64,000 nucleotides of DNA. It comes from Xenorhabdus beddingii. GTDB lineage: Bacteria; Pseudomonadota; Gammaproteobacteria; Enterobacterales; Enterobacteriaceae. The translations under genes were made by a program, and so were the position numbers. The stretch covers positions 37,387-101,386 of the forward strand of contig NZ_MUBK01000016.1 in NCBI RefSeq assembly GCF_002127545.1, given 5' to 3'. Of the stretch, positions 30,299 through 40,561 are shown piece after piece; position 1 is the first letter of the stretch; every line of letters starts with the position of its first letter. The notes beneath the pieces were generated by a model, which did no database searches, was not told where the DNA came from, and saw nothing but the letters and a program-made list of their open reading frames with translations.

Positions 30299-31501
30299 AT
30301 GTTCCAATCTGTCTCATTATTCATAGGATTGCGCTATATGCGCGGGCGAGCGGTCGATAAATTTGGCCGTTTTGTTTCATGGTTATCCGCGATCGGCATT
30401 ACGTTGGGGGTCGCGGCACTGATTACCGTGCTGTCAGTGATGAATGGTTTTGAACGCTCACTGGAAAATAGCATTTTAGGCTTTATGCCACAGGCTATTG
30501 TGACATCGGAAAAAGGTTCTATTAATCCGGTTGAACATTCGAGTGAGCAACTGCAAGGACTAAAAGGGGTGAACCGCATTACTTCCCTTGTGCAAGGAGA
30601 TGTCGTACTGCAAAGTCCCAGTAATGTTGGTGTGGGTGTCATGCTGGGCATTACCCAAGATGAGTATTCGCCACTGGTGAAACATATTGTCGATGCAGAT
30701 CGCAGTCAGTTACAACCAGGGCAATATCTGGTCATTCTGGGAGAAAAACTGGCGGCACGGTTGAACGTTAAACGTGGCGATAAAATCCGCGTTATTGTGC
30801 CCAGTGCCAGTCAATTAACCCCGATGGGAAGGATACCTAGCCAGCGACTATTCACCGTCGCCGGCACATTTTTTGCCAATAGTGAAGTGGATGACACGGA
30901 AATTCTGGTTAACCAACAGGATGCGTCGAGGTTATTGCGTTACCCGATTGGCAATATCACCGGTTGGCGCCTGTATCTCAATCAACCTTTGTTGGTTGAT
31001 GAACTGAGCCAGCAGGCTTTGCCGGAAGGTTTGATTTGGAAAGATTGGCGCGAACGCAAGGGCGAATTTTTTCAGGCAGTCCGCATGGAAAAAAACATGA
31101 TGGGCTTATTATTGAGCCTGATTATCGCGGTCGCTGCCTTTAACATTATTACGTCTCTCTCCTTGTTAGTGATGGAAAAACAGGGGGAAATTGCTATTTT
31201 GCAGACACAAGGGCTGACCCGCCGTCAAGTCATGGCAATCTTCATGATCCAAGGTGCAGGCGCGGGCATCATTGGCGCTTTACTGGGAACGGGTTTGGGC
31301 GTGCTGCTCTCCAGCCAGTTAAATAGCCTAATGCCGGTTGTGGGGTTACTGACAGAAGACATTCAATTGCCGGTTGCTATTGATAGCCTGCAAGTCGTGA
31401 CGATTGCTTTTAGTGCAATGCTGATATCCCTATTAGCCACTTTATATCCTTCCTGGCGCGCGGCTGCCATTCAACCTGCTGAGGCTTTACGTTATGAGTA
31501 A
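30299..31501 (+). CDS. lolC: Lipoprotein-releasing ABC permease LolC
   Basis: 400 residues. Four membrane segments: one after [31 protein letters not shown] near the start and three in the C-terminal FtsX domain, around a large periplasmic domain (about 50-265). LolC recruits the chaperone LolA for outer-membrane lipoproteins. lolD starts 8 bases before its stop, so lolCDE is one operon. Confidence 0.96.
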   Translation: MFQSVSLFIGLRYMRGRAVDKFGRFVSWLSAIGITLGVAALITVLSVMNGFERSLENSILGFMPQAIVTSEKGSINPVEHSSEQLQGLKGVNRITSLVQGDVVLQSPSNVGVGVMLGITQDEYSPLVKHIVDADRSQLQPGQYLVILGEKLAARLNVKRGDKIRVIVPSASQLTPMGRIPSQRLFTVAGTFFANSEVDDTEILVNQQDASRLLRYPIGNITGWRLYLNQPLLVDELSQQALPEGLIWKDWRERKGEFFQAVRMEKNMMGLLLSLIIAVAAFNIITSLSLLVMEKQGEIAILQTQGLTRRQVMAIFMIQGAGAGIIGALLGTGLGVLLSSQLNSLMPVVGLLTEDIQLPVAIDSLQVVTIAFSAMLISLLATLYPSWRAAAIQPAEALRYE

Positions 31502-32231
31502 TCACCCCTTATTACTATGTCATCATTTATGCAAAAAATATCAGGAAGGGAAGGTTTCTACAGAAGTGTTGAAAAATGTCACTTTTTCTCTACGACAAGG
31601 TGAAATGATGGCGATTGTGGGGAGTTCGGGTTCCGGTAAAAGTACACTTCTGCATTTATTGGGGGGGTTAGATTCTCCCACGTCTGGTGAAGTGCTTTTC
31701 AACGGGCGATCAATGAATGAAATGTCTGCCTCGGCACGGGCGGAACTGCGTAACAGTGAAATTGGTTTTATCTACCAGTTTCATCATCTATTGCCGGATT
31801 TCAATGCGCTGGAAAATGTCGCCATGCCATTGTTGATTGGTGGTAACAAGTTGATTGGTGGTCAAAAATTGATTGGCGGCAAAAAGCGTCAGGCTCAACA
31901 AAAAGCACTGGATATGCTGGCGGCGGTCGGGTTGGCACAGCGGGCACATCACCGGCCTTCTGAATTGTCAGGAGGAGAGCGTCAGCGGGTTGCCATTGCC
32001 CGGGCATTAGTGAATGAACCCTCATTGGTGCTGGCGGATGAACCGACAGGTAATCTTGACCAGCGCAATGCTGACAGTATTTTTGAACTCCTGAAAGACT
32101 TAAACCAGCGACAAGGAACCGCATTTCTGGTCGTTACTCATGATCTGAAACTCGCTAACCGACTGACACGTCAGGTAGAAATGCGTGATGGCTATTTACA
32201 GGATGAATCAACCCTGGCGGGGGGAATGTAA
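31494..32231 (+). CDS. lolD: Lipoprotein-releasing ABC ATPase LolD
   Basis: 245 residues, 12 more than E. coli LolD. Walker [11 protein letters not shown]-loop region [15 protein letters not shown], signature [15 protein letters not shown] and Walker [11 protein letters not shown] are intact. LolD powers lipoprotein release from the inner membrane. After NVAMPL there are three tandem copies of a six-residue unit ([18 protein letters not shown]), coded by an 18-bp triplication at 31833-31886, where E. coli has a single LIGKKK. The gene overlaps lolC and lolE. Confidence 0.96.
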   Translation: MSNHPLLLCHHLCKKYQEGKVSTEVLKNVTFSLRQGEMMAIVGSSGSGKSTLLHLLGGLDSPTSGEVLFNGRSMNEMSASARAELRNSEIGFIYQFHHLLPDFNALENVAMPLLIGGNKLIGGQKLIGGKKRQAQQKALDMLAAVGLAQRAHHRPSELSGGERQRVAIARALVNEPSLVLADEPTGNLDQRNADSIFELLKDLNQRQGTAFLVVTHDLKLANRLTRQVEMRDGYLQDESTLAGGM

Positions 32232-33478
32232 TGGCGAATCTGCCTCTTGCATTGCTGACTGCATTACGGTTCAGCCGGGGTCGCCGCCGTTCAGGCATGG
32301 TATCGCTGGTTTCTGTTATTTCGACACTGGGCATTATGTTGGGTGTTGCCGTATTGATTATTGGTCTGAGTGCCATGAATGGTTTTGAACGGGAATTGAA
32401 AAACCGGGTACTTTCCGTGGTTCCGCATGGGCAGATTTATACGGTGGAGCAGCCTTTTCAGGATTGGGAACAGGCGCTTGAGCGAGTAAGACAGACATCG
32501 GGCATTGTGGGAGCGTCTCCGTATATTACGTTTACGGGTTTGATGGAACGTGGCGAGAAACTCCATGCAGTACAGGTGCGGGGCGTGGATTTGGCCACGG
32601 AATCGAAAGTCAGTACCTTACCTCAATTTGTGCGCGATGCCGCATGGAAAACCTTCAGGGCGGGTAAACATCAGGTGATTTTGGGGCAGGGCGTAGCCAA
32701 TTCACTGAATGTAAAACAAGGTGACTGGCTGACAGTTATGCTCCCCAATACGGATCCGAGCCTGAAGCTCTTGCAGCCTAAACGAATTCGTTTACAGGTT
32801 GCCGGTATTTTCCAATTGGGAGGGATGCTGGATCACAGCTTTGCCCTGGTTCCCTTATCTGATGCCCAGCAATATTTAGATTATGGTGATGCCATCACAG
32901 GGATTGCCATCAAAGCCGACAATGTTTTTGCCGCAGAGCAGCGGGTCTTGGATGCAGGTAATGCGACTGAGAAATACGTTTATATCAGTAGCTGGTTAAA
33001 AGATTACGGCTATATGTACAACGATATTCAGATGATACGTGGCATTATGTATCTGGCTATGGTTCTGGTGATCGGTGTCGCTTGCTTTAATATTATTTCA
33101 ACGCTGGTAATGGCCGTGAAAGATAAAAGCAGTGATATCGCGATCCTGCGCACATTGGGAGCCAAAGACAGTCATATCAGGGCGATCTTTTTGTGGTATG
33201 GATTATTGGCGGGTATGATTGGCAGCCTTATCGGCGTGGTGGTTGGAATTTTCACCTCATTAAATTTGACGGCAATCATTAAGGGATTGGAAACGCTGCT
33301 TGGGCACCCATTCTTGTCAGGAGATATCTATTTTATTGATTTTTTGCCGTCAGAGTTACATATCGTTGATGTTGTTTATGTTTTGATAACGACATTGGTA
33401 TTGAGCCTGTTGGCGAGTTGGTATCCTGCTCGTCGGGCCAGTAAACTTGATCCAGCGCGGATTTTGAGCGGTCAGTAA
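32231..33478 (+). CDS. lolE: Lipoprotein-releasing ABC permease LolE
   Basis: 415 residues with the same FtsX/LolC topology as Lol[47 protein letters not shown] begins the first membrane segment, and three C-terminal segments follow. LolE binds the lipoprotein substrate. The start overlaps the lolD stop (TAATG). A short ERIC element begins at the last base of the lolE stop codon. NagK, which follows lolE in E. coli, is absent. Confidence 0.96.
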   Translation: MANLPLALLTALRFSRGRRRSGMVSLVSVISTLGIMLGVAVLIIGLSAMNGFERELKNRVLSVVPHGQIYTVEQPFQDWEQALERVRQTSGIVGASPYITFTGLMERGEKLHAVQVRGVDLATESKVSTLPQFVRDAAWKTFRAGKHQVILGQGVANSLNVKQGDWLTVMLPNTDPSLKLLQPKRIRLQVAGIFQLGGMLDHSFALVPLSDAQQYLDYGDAITGIAIKADNVFAAEQRVLDAGNATEKYVYISSWLKDYGYMYNDIQMIRGIMYLAMVLVIGVACFNIISTLVMAVKDKSSDIAILRTLGAKDSHIRAIFLWYGLLAGMIGSLIGVVVGIFTSLNLTAIIKGLETLLGHPFLSGDIYFIDFLPSELHIVDVVYVLITTLVLSLLASWYPARRASKLDPARILSGQ

Positions 33479-33550
33479 TATCCCAATGGATTTCAAGATG
33501 CCGCCAACAAAGCGGCAATGATGACATAGACAAAATTTTTACAGGGATAT
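33478..33550 (+). repeat. Short ERIC-derived element, copy 2 (73 bp)
   Basis: It runs from ATATCCCAATGG to ACAGGGATAT and carries the GCCGC-CAACAAA-GCGGC hairpin. It fills the whole gap between the lolE stop and cobB. The AGGGA in its right end lies 7 bases before the cobB TTG start and is the only Shine-Dalgarno-like sequence there. Confidence 0.8.
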
Positions 33551-33554
33551 TCGA

Positions 33555-34292
33555 TTGGCTAATAAAATAGAAAAACCCCATGTGGTGGTGCTGACGGGGG
33601 CAGGGATCTCTGCTGAGTCAGGCATTCAAACATTTCGTTCTTCCGATGGCCTGTGGGAAGAACATCGTGTTGAAGATGTTGCTACACCAGAAGGCTTCCA
33701 GCGTGATCCCGATTTGGTGCAAGCCTTTTACAATGCACGTCGGGAGCAACTCCAACAACCCAAAATTCAACCTAATGCAGCGCATTATGCCTTGGCAGAA
33801 CTTGAGCAGGAACTTGGCGACCGTTTTCTGTTGGTGACGCAAAATATTGATAATCTGCATGAACGCGCAGGGAGCCAGCGCGTGTTGCATATGCATGGTG
33901 AATTGCTGAAAGTGCGTTGTTGCCAATCAGGGCAGGTGATTGAATGGAAGACCCATCTCATGATGGAAGATCGCTGCCATTGTTGCCAGTTTCCATCTCC
34001 GTTACGTCCCCATGTGGTGTGGTTTGGAGAAATGCCCTTGGGAATGGAGCAAATCTATTCTGCTCTGGCTGATGCCGACATCTTTATTGCCATCGGCACA
34101 TCCGGCCACGTTTACCCCGCAGCCGGTTTTGTGCATGAAGCAAAATTATCCGGGGCACAGACTGTTGAACTGAACCTGGAACCCAGTCAGGTTGAAAGCC
34201 TGTTCGATGAAAAACATTATGGTCATGCCAGTGAAATTGTGACGCAATATGTCCGGTCTTTAATTCAGCAGATGAAGGCAGATGAAAGCTGA
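33555..34292 (+). CDS. cobB: NAD-dependent protein deacylase CobB
   Basis: 245 residues of the sirtuin family. NAD site [32 protein letters not shown], the catalytic His in HMHGEL, and a zinc site with the Cys of VRCC and CHCCQFP. CobB removes acetyl and succinyl groups from lysines, for example on acetyl-CoA synthetase. It starts at TTG 33555, giving the short isoform without the basic N-terminal extension of the long E. coli form. Confidence 0.95.
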   Translation: MANKIEKPHVVVLTGAGISAESGIQTFRSSDGLWEEHRVEDVATPEGFQRDPDLVQAFYNARREQLQQPKIQPNAAHYALAELEQELGDRFLLVTQNIDNLHERAGSQRVLHMHGELLKVRCCQSGQVIEWKTHLMMEDRCHCCQFPSPLRPHVVWFGEMPLGMEQIYSALADADIFIAIGTSGHVYPAAGFVHEAKLSGAQTVELNLEPSQVESLFDEKHYGHASEIVTQYVRSLIQQMKADES

Positions 34293-34356
34293 TTTGACGC
34301 AATATTTATTCTGTTCATCTTCTTCATAATAAATTCACATGAATGAGGGGGAGAAG

Positions 34357-35592
34357 ATGGATAGATTATTAGCGCGTTTCTTTAACTATGTTGCATTTAA
34401 TACCCAATCAAAATCATCGGCTAAAACCATTCCCAGCAGTGACGGTCAACGGCAACTTGCCAGAGCCTTGTTTGATGAACTGAACCAACTCGGTTTTTCC
34501 GACACAGCCTTAACTGAGCACGGATGCGTGATGGCGACATTACCATCAAATATGACCCGGCCTGTGCCGGTGATTGGTTTTATCGCGCATCTTGATACCT
34601 CACCCGATTTTTCTGGCAAGCAGGTTAATCCTCAGATTCTGGAAAATTACCGTGGCGGTGATATCGCATTGGGAATGGGAGATGAGGTGTTGTCGCCAGT
34701 CATGTTTCCGGTATTGCATCATTTGCTGGGAAAAACATTGATTACGACGGATGGAAAAACCCTGTTAGGCGCCGATGATAAGGCGGGCATCGCTGAAATC
34801 ATCACGGCAATGGTGCGTTTACAGCAGAACAATATTCCACATGGCGAAATTCGGATTGCATTCACCCCTGATGAAGAAATTGGTAAAGGAGCCGATTATT
34901 TCGATGTGGCGGCTTTTGGGGCGGCATGGGCCTACACCGTTGATGGCGGCGGGGTGGGGGAATTGGAGTTTGAAAATTTTAATGCTGCATCCGTGTTCAT
35001 CAAGATAGCGGGTAATGTGTCTCATCCGGGCAGTGCCAAAGGCGTGATGGTTAATGCCTTGTCTTTGGCAATGCGTATTCACCATGAATTGCCTGCCGAA
35101 GAGACACCGGAGCATACAGCCGATCGCGCAGGTTTTTATCACCTAGAAAGCATGAAAGGCACGGTAGAGCGTGCTGACATGCACTATCTCATCCGGGATT
35201 TTGACCGGGCGAATTTTGAAAAGCGCAAAAAAACATTACTTGCCATTGCCGAAAAAATCGGAAAAGGGCTACATCCGGGTTGTTATATTGAACTGACGGT
35301 GGATGATGAATATTACAATATGCACAGTGAGATCATTAAACATCCGCATGTCATTGCACTGGCTAAACAGGCTATGTTGGATTGTGGTATTGAGCCGATC
35401 ATCCAACCGATCCGTGGCGGTACTGATGGAGCACAGCTATCTTATCGTGGGTTGCCATGCCCCAATATTTTCACAGGTGGATATAACTATCACAGTAAGC
35501 ACGAATTTATTTCGTTGGAAGGTATGGAGCAGGCAGTTAGCGTTATCATGCGGATTGCTGAATTGGCGGCAAGTCATGAGAATGATTTGTGA
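34357..35592 (+). CDS. pepT: Peptidase T
   Basis: 411 residues from ATG 34357 ([21 protein letters not shown]), preceded by GAGGGGGAG; the ATG at 34339 is rejected. M20 dizinc peptidase motifs: [36 protein letters not shown] and YHSKHEF. PepT is a cytoplasmic tripeptidase. In E. coli the potABCD genes lie between cobB and pepT; here they are missing and the two are 64 bp apart. Confidence 0.95.
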   Translation: MDRLLARFFNYVAFNTQSKSSAKTIPSSDGQRQLARALFDELNQLGFSDTALTEHGCVMATLPSNMTRPVPVIGFIAHLDTSPDFSGKQVNPQILENYRGGDIALGMGDEVLSPVMFPVLHHLLGKTLITTDGKTLLGADDKAGIAEIITAMVRLQQNNIPHGEIRIAFTPDEEIGKGADYFDVAAFGAAWAYTVDGGGVGELEFENFNAASVFIKIAGNVSHPGSAKGVMVNALSLAMRIHHELPAEETPEHTADRAGFYHLESMKGTVERADMHYLIRDFDRANFEKRKKTLLAIAEKIGKGLHPGCYIELTVDDEYYNMHSEIIKHPHVIALAKQAMLDCGIEPIIQPIRGGTDGAQLSYRGLPCPNIFTGGYNYHSKHEFISLEGMEQAVSVIMRIAELAASHENDL

Positions 35593-35633
35593 TAGGGGCT
35601 AAGGCCACAAGGGAACGGCCCTGACCGCCGTCG

Positions 35634-37736
35634 CTACGGCTGCCGTATCGGTGTACCAATCCCCGCTATATTGCCCATCGCAGTCGTGCTGGAGAATTTG
35701 ATGCTATTGGTGCCTGCCTGTAGGGTTACGAATGTTCCCATCTCCGCGACCTGATCGAGACTGCCACCAGTAGCAGGATAAGTTATGGTGACGGGGGCGG
35801 CGTTGTTGATTGTGAGCTGGCCGTTGAAGGGGTTATTGCTGCCGGAAACGTAGTAGACAGGTAGCAGGTAGCTGCCTGTGATCGCCACCGGAACCTTAAT
35901 GGTTACGGTTCCACTGCCGTTATTGTAAGTGCCCAGACCGCCGACTTCTCCTGCGCCACAACTCTTGCAGTCGTACTTCGTCGCCAGTCCGGTTAACACG
36001 CCCTTTTGCGCGGGATAGGCGGGTGTGATGCTGTAGACGGGCGGGTTGGTGAACTTCGGCAGTGTGCCCGACAGAGGATATTGTGCGAACATCGGTACTT
36101 GGTCAGTACCCGGACCGAATTGGAATAGCGCCACGCTCGCTCTCAAAGTCGAATATGGCACCAGATTGCCGGATGCATCCTTCTTCTGGCCGTTCCACCA
36201 AATCTGACCCGCCGCAGGGATGGCATCCGAGAAAAGATAGTGCGATAACTCCTCGAACGTGTACGGATGGTGGAACAGCAGGTCATTCCAGAGTGAGATC
36301 TGCCCGCCAATCGGTGCATAGCCGTTTGATCCCTGAAGCCTCGCTACGTTACCGAACCAATCCCAGGTTTCGCCACCGGGATGGGAAATTCCCAGCGCGC
36401 TGTCATTTGCATAGAAGCTGTCGCCGGCAAAACCCTGCGATTCTTCATACGGCGCCCCATTATTTGGGTTGACGTAGAACGACCCACTCGAATTGATCCA
36501 AGCGAACTGGGGCGAGCTCCACGGGAGCGGGCCAGAGGTCCGCCAGTTTTGTATCACAATGTTTGCGTGGTAATTCGAGTTTCCGCTGACCGAGTCCTGC
36601 CACATCTGGACAGTCTTGCCCTTGCCCTGAAGATAGGTCGCGACGTTGTTCAGGAACGTCTGAGTCGTAACCGAATTGTCGCCCTCATCGCCGCCAATAT
36701 GCACCCTGTTCGAGCGGAACCACGGAAGAAACTGATCCCATACGCGCTTTACATAAGGAAGGGTATCCGGATCCGACAAATCGAGGCTTTCGCTCGTGCT
36801 CTTGGGATCGATGGCACGCGCCATTGATTGGGAATGGGCGGGGACATTGATTTCCGGGACAATCGAAATGCCGTATGCCGCTGCCACATCCTCAAGCTCG
36901 TCCCAGTCCGCCCTTGAGTAATACAGCCCGTCCGTTGACAGTGGCGGATCTTTGAAGGTTGAATCGAAGAGCCGAAAGTTCGCATTGGCGACGGTATTCG
37001 GTCCGGGGGTACGATTCAGCAGGTCGCCGGTCAGTGCGAGGTGCAGCCTGTTGAGCTTATACCAGCCCATGAATTTCATATAAGCCTTCAGGGATTCTTT
37101 TTTTACAAATCCCCTGCCAACGTCGATCAGAACCGCGCGCTCCGCGTAGAGCGGGATGTCGATGGCGTCTCCCTGAGGGATCGATTTGTGTTGCCCCTTG
37201 GCCTGACCGTCCAGCTCCAGCATCTGGAGCAACGTTCGGGTGCCATAGAAAAGGCCGTTGGTGTTGTTGCCGATCCCCTGTGTCAGGTTGGCTCGCAGGA
37301 TCACGTTATCCCGGGCGGACAACGTATAGCCTTCATTGCCGATCTGTTTTGCGATGGCAGGGTTGCAGGGGGTCAGGCTGAGCGCAATGTCGCCGGGTTG
37401 CACGGTCGAGTCCGCTACGATGGAAGCGCTGATGCCGGTGATTTCCTGCAAGTCGAGCTGTAACCGCTTCGCCACTGGCTGCAACACGGCCATATTGGCT
37501 TGCTCGACGACGATCCGGCTCGTGGGGACTATTTGGAATGAACCGGCTCCGCCTGTCCAGACATGCAGGCCGGGTACGACTGCTGGTGCGGCATTCCCGT
37601 TGGCGACGGTTGATATGGCGTTCCGGGTTCCGCACGAGAACGTCCGGTCGGTCGCGCTGTTAATCGGATTGCCTGACGCGGGGCTGGTAGCCGCCAGAGA
37701 AACGAACAACAATAACGGAATATTTCTTCTCGTCAT
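35634..37736 (-). CDS. GH20 beta-N-acetylhexosaminidase with C-terminal carbohydrate-binding-like domain
   Basis: About 700 residues from ATG 37736 (MTRRNIPLLLFVSLAATSPASG, a secretion signal), preceded by AGGAG; an upstream in-frame GTG-type extension is rejected. A GH20b domain (about 60-190) is followed by the TIM-barrel. The catalytic Asp-Glu pair is in VHIGGDEGDNS, with later Trp-rich substrate motifs (WQDSVSG, IGGQISLWND). The last ~130 residues look like a beta-sandwich carbohydrate-binding module. It would release GlcNAc or GalNAc from chitin oligomers or glycans outside the cell. The gene is clearly GC-richer than its neighbours and sits in the pepT-roxA gap, so it was probably acquired. 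Confidence 0.88.
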   Translation of the reverse strand: MTRRNIPLLLFVSLAATSPASGNPINSATDRTFSCGTRNAISTVANGNAAPAVVPGLHVWTGGAGSFQIVPTSRIVVEQANMAVLQPVAKRLQLDLQEITGISASIVADSTVQPGDIALSLTPCNPAIAKQIGNEGYTLSARDNVILRANLTQGIGNNTNGLFYGTRTLLQMLELDGQAKGQHKSIPQGDAIDIPLYAERAVLIDVGRGFVKKESLKAYMKFMGWYKLNRLHLALTGDLLNRTPGPNTVANANFRLFDSTFKDPPLSTDGLYYSRADWDELEDVAAAYGISIVPEINVPAHSQSMARAIDPKSTSESLDLSDPDTLPYVKRVWDQFLPWFRSNRVHIGGDEGDNSVTTQTFLNNVATYLQGKGKTVQMWQDSVSGNSNYHANIVIQNWRTSGPLPWSSPQFAWINSSGSFYVNPNNGAPYEESQGFAGDSFYANDSALGISHPGGETWDWFGNVARLQGSNGYAPIGGQISLWNDLLFHHPYTFEELSHYLFSDAIPAAGQIWWNGQKKDASGNLVPYSTLRASVALFQFGPGTDQVPMFAQYPLSGTLPKFTNPPVYSITPAYPAQKGVLTGLATKYDCKSCGAGEVGGLGTYNNGSGTVTIKVPVAITGSYLLPVYYVSGSNNPFNGQLTINNAAPVTITYPATGGSLDQVAEMGTFVTLQAGTNSIKFSSTTAMGNIAGIGTPIRQP

Positions 37737-37871
37737 GATGTGTTCTCCTAAAATATTTCGCCATACAACGACTGAATGACACATCCGTGACTTTCGTTAT
37801 GAAACCGTCACTGAATCTTTCCTGTTCGGAGGCAGATGATTGAGTGACGGCTTACACAAGGCTCAGATTAA

Positions 37872-38993
37872 TTAATCATTAAAATACCAATAGCCGCTAT
37901 TGACCAACGCGGTAAGCAGGCTGATAAATTGAACATCGTCGATAGCATCAGCCAGAAGTTCAGCATCGACTTTATCATATTGGCAAAGCGCGTCAGCAGC
38001 ATGCAGATGAGACGTTTCCATCAATTCCCCATTGACGAAACATTGATCACCGACACGCAGGACACGCAACCCACTCAATCGATTGAGCCCTTCACCCTGT
38101 TTCAGTAATTCATAAATCTCGTCACTTTCATAAGGCGGTTCAGGCGGTGCAAGATCCAGCTCATGGCGTGATTGTGAGATAAATTCGCCAAACCAACTTT
38201 GGAAAGTTTCAGGCTGTTCCAACAATTCACGCATCATCGAACGCAGTGACTCCAGTTCATTGGTCTGGATCAAGGCGGGATTATCACGGGATTTGAGGTC
38301 AGGATCACTGTAGCGATGGCTGCCTAATTCATTTGCCAAAATATAATCAGCAAATCCACTGAATAATTCACGGGCATTGGGCGCCCGGAATCCCACTGAA
38401 TAATTCAGCGAATCTTCAATAGCATAGCCTTCATGTGGGAAACCGGGGGGAATATACAGGACATCGCCCGGTTGCATTTCTTCGTCAATAATTGCCTCAA
38501 AGGGATCAACCTGTAATAAATCAGGATGAGGGCAATGTTGTTTCATTGGTATTTTGTCGCCGACACGCCAGCGCCGACGGCCTTTTCCCTGAATGATAAA
38601 AACATCATATTGATCAAGATGAGGGCCAACACCACCACCGGGTACGGAGAAGGAGATCATCAAGTCATCCATGCGCCAATCAGATAGCACACGAAATGGT
38701 TTCATCAATGCAGAGGAAGGGTGGTGCCAATGATTAACGGCCTGTACCAGTAATGACCAGTCTTTTTCGCCTAAATGGTCGTAGGATCCAAATGGCCCAT
38801 GAGAAACTTCCCAACGCCCATTTTTCTGGCTGACCAAACGGCTATCAATTTCATTTTCCATCGCCAATCCTGCCAGTTCATCGGGAGAAAGCGGATCAGT
38901 AAACTGATGGAAACCCTGTTTAATCAGCAATGGTCGTTTTTGCCAATGGTTTTGCAAAAACGCCTGCCAGTCCAGATTTAGCTGATAATCCAT
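37872..38993 (-). CDS. roxA: Ribosomal protein L16 arginine hydroxylase RoxA (YcfD)
   Basis: 373 residues. JmjC/cupin fold with the iron ligands H-x-D in VGPHLDQYDVFIIQGKGRRRW and a later His in FPHEGYAIEDSLNYSVGF, then a winged-helix C-terminal part. The enzyme uses 2-oxoglutarate and oxygen to hydroxylate Arg81 of L16. It lies downstream of phoQ, as in E. coli. Confidence 0.95.
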   Translation of the reverse strand: MDYQLNLDWQAFLQNHWQKRPLLIKQGFHQFTDPLSPDELAGLAMENEIDSRLVSQKNGRWEVSHGPFGSYDHLGEKDWSLLVQAVNHWHHPSSALMKPFRVLSDWRMDDLMISFSVPGGGVGPHLDQYDVFIIQGKGRRRWRVGDKIPMKQHCPHPDLLQVDPFEAIIDEEMQPGDVLYIPPGFPHEGYAIEDSLNYSVGFRAPNARELFSGFADYILANELGSHRYSDPDLKSRDNPALIQTNELESLRSMMRELLEQPETFQSWFGEFISQSRHELDLAPPEPPYESDEIYELLKQGEGLNRLSGLRVLRVGDQCFVNGELMETSHLHAADALCQYDKVDAELLADAIDDVQFISLLTALVNSGYWYFND

Positions 38994-39097
38994 GGTGACA
39001 TCCTGAAGTGAGAAGTGAATTTCACCCCATTATAACGAATTGTTAACGACGATATCAGATTTGGTTGAAATATTTCGCGATGGATTCTGGCAATTTT

Positions 39098-40561
39098 CTA
39101 GTCATCAGCACCGTTGATTTGTTGCACCCGAAATACCACGCTCACCCTGGCTCCACCCAGTGGGCTATCCTTGATGCTGATATTACCTGAATATTGCTCG
39201 ACAATTTCAGTCGCTATCGATAGACCCAATCCTTGGCCTACCCGCAATGTATCGGCCCGCAAGCCACGTTGAAAAATCATTTCACGTTTGTCTGGCGGCA
39301 CTCCGGGGCCATCATCATCGACAATGATGGTGACAGAATTTTCCCCCGTTGTGGCCGTCACCTTGACAAACTCCAGACAATATTTACAGGCGTTATCCAG
39401 AATATTCCCCATCACTTCCAGAAAGTCATTCTTTTCACCTAACCATGTGACTTCAGGGGAGACATCCAGCGTAATATGGATACCTTTATGTTGATATACC
39501 TTTGTCAGGGCACTGATCAGACTATCCAGCAACGTTGGAACGGAAGAAATTTGCCTAAGCAGCAGGGTATGGTCGTTGTGCATATTGGCTCGATGCAGAT
39601 AGTAGCCAATTTGCTGGGATATGCGATCAATTTGTTCAAGCATGATAGGTTCAGCTTGTTTAATGGTCATCTTTTGCGGGGGACGCAGAGAGCGTAGAGT
39701 GGATTGCAGCACCGCCAACGGTGTTTTTAGGCTATGCGTTAAATCAGAAAGCGTTGTATGGTATTTCGCATAACGTTTACGCTCATTGCTTAATAAGGTA
39801 TTTAAGTTTCTGACCAAGGTTTTTAATTCTGTGGGGGGATTCTCATCAAGTTTTTCCCGTTCTCCATTCTCTAAAGAGCTTATCTGCGTAATGAGCGATT
39901 TAATAGGGCGCAGGCTCCAATCAGCAGCAAGCCAAATGAGGGGAATGACAAGAAGTAGGTTGGCTATTAATACATAGCCAAACCATTCCCAGACCTTCGC
40001 CGATTCTTGCACATCCTGTGGAATGGTATCAATGATGACAATGGTCATTGCAGGCAGTCTGTCAGTTGCGGGATAAATATTAACCGCAACCGAATACGTT
40101 AATAACACATTATTATCGTCGACTGCCTTGTTGGTATTGCCTGGATCTGAAATTTCTGTTTGATTATAAAAAAAATTTCCTTTCTCTTTGAAATAGGTCT
40201 CTAATTCATATAAACCTTCTTTTTTCAACCAGCGGGGGTCGAGCATTTTTTCCAATTCAGGCACATTATTCTGACGCCAGAGCATATTTCCCTTATTGTC
40301 ATAAATCAGAGCTAATGAGCGGGGATTCATGGAAAAGTTTTTTGGAACCAGGATCTCCAGCTTGTTGTTATCCCATTTAGCAAGGGTAAAAAATAAGTTA
40401 CTTTGGCTCCTGAGTATAGAATAGTTTGTTTTATCAAAACTCACTAAGTACCCTACAATAGCCACAATTCCATATGATAGCGTCAGGGCGAAGATAATCG
40501 CCGCCGTTGCTATGAGGAACCGGGTTCTCAACGAAAGATGTTTTTCAGGGAACTTAAACAT
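39098..40561 (-). CDS. phoQ: Sensor kinase PhoQ
   Basis: 487 residues from ATG 40561, whose first base overlaps the phoP stop (TAATG). Membrane segments at about 16-40 and 195-215 flank a periplasmic PAS-like sensor; HAMP, DHp and HATPase domains follow. The phosphorylated His is in LTHSLKTPLAVLQSTLRSLR (about 278), with N box NACKYC and DDDGPG. PhoQ senses low Mg2+, acid and cationic peptides. The acidic cluster before HSVAVNVYPAT in E. coli (EDDDDAE) is reduced to AVDDNNVLLTYSVAVNIYPA, so the divalent-cation patch is weaker. Confidence 0.95.
   Translation of the reverse strand: MFKFPEKHLSLRTRFLIATAAIIFALTLSYGIVAIVGYLVSFDKTNYSILRSQSNLFFTLAKWDNNKLEILVPKNFSMNPRSLALIYDNKGNMLWRQNNVPELEKMLDPRWLKKEGLYELETYFKEKGNFFYNQTEISDPGNTNKAVDDNNVLLTYSVAVNIYPATDRLPAMTIVIIDTIPQDVQESAKVWEWFGYVLIANLLLVIPLIWLAADWSLRPIKSLITQISSLENGEREKLDENPPTELKTLVRNLNTLLSNERKRYAKYHTTLSDLTHSLKTPLAVLQSTLRSLRPPQKMTIKQAEPIMLEQIDRISQQIGYYLHRANMHNDHTLLLRQISSVPTLLDSLISALTKVYQHKGIHITLDVSPEVTWLGEKNDFLEVMGNILDNACKYCLEFVKVTATTGENSVTIIVDDDGPGVPPDKREMIFQRGLRADTLRVGQGLGLSIATEIVEQYSGNISIKDSPLGGARVSVVFRVQQINGADD

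Noticed and set aside
36062..37779. Several long ORFs opposite the GH20 gene
   Set aside because: High GC lengthens random frames. The GH20 frame has the signal peptide, RBS and catalytic motif.
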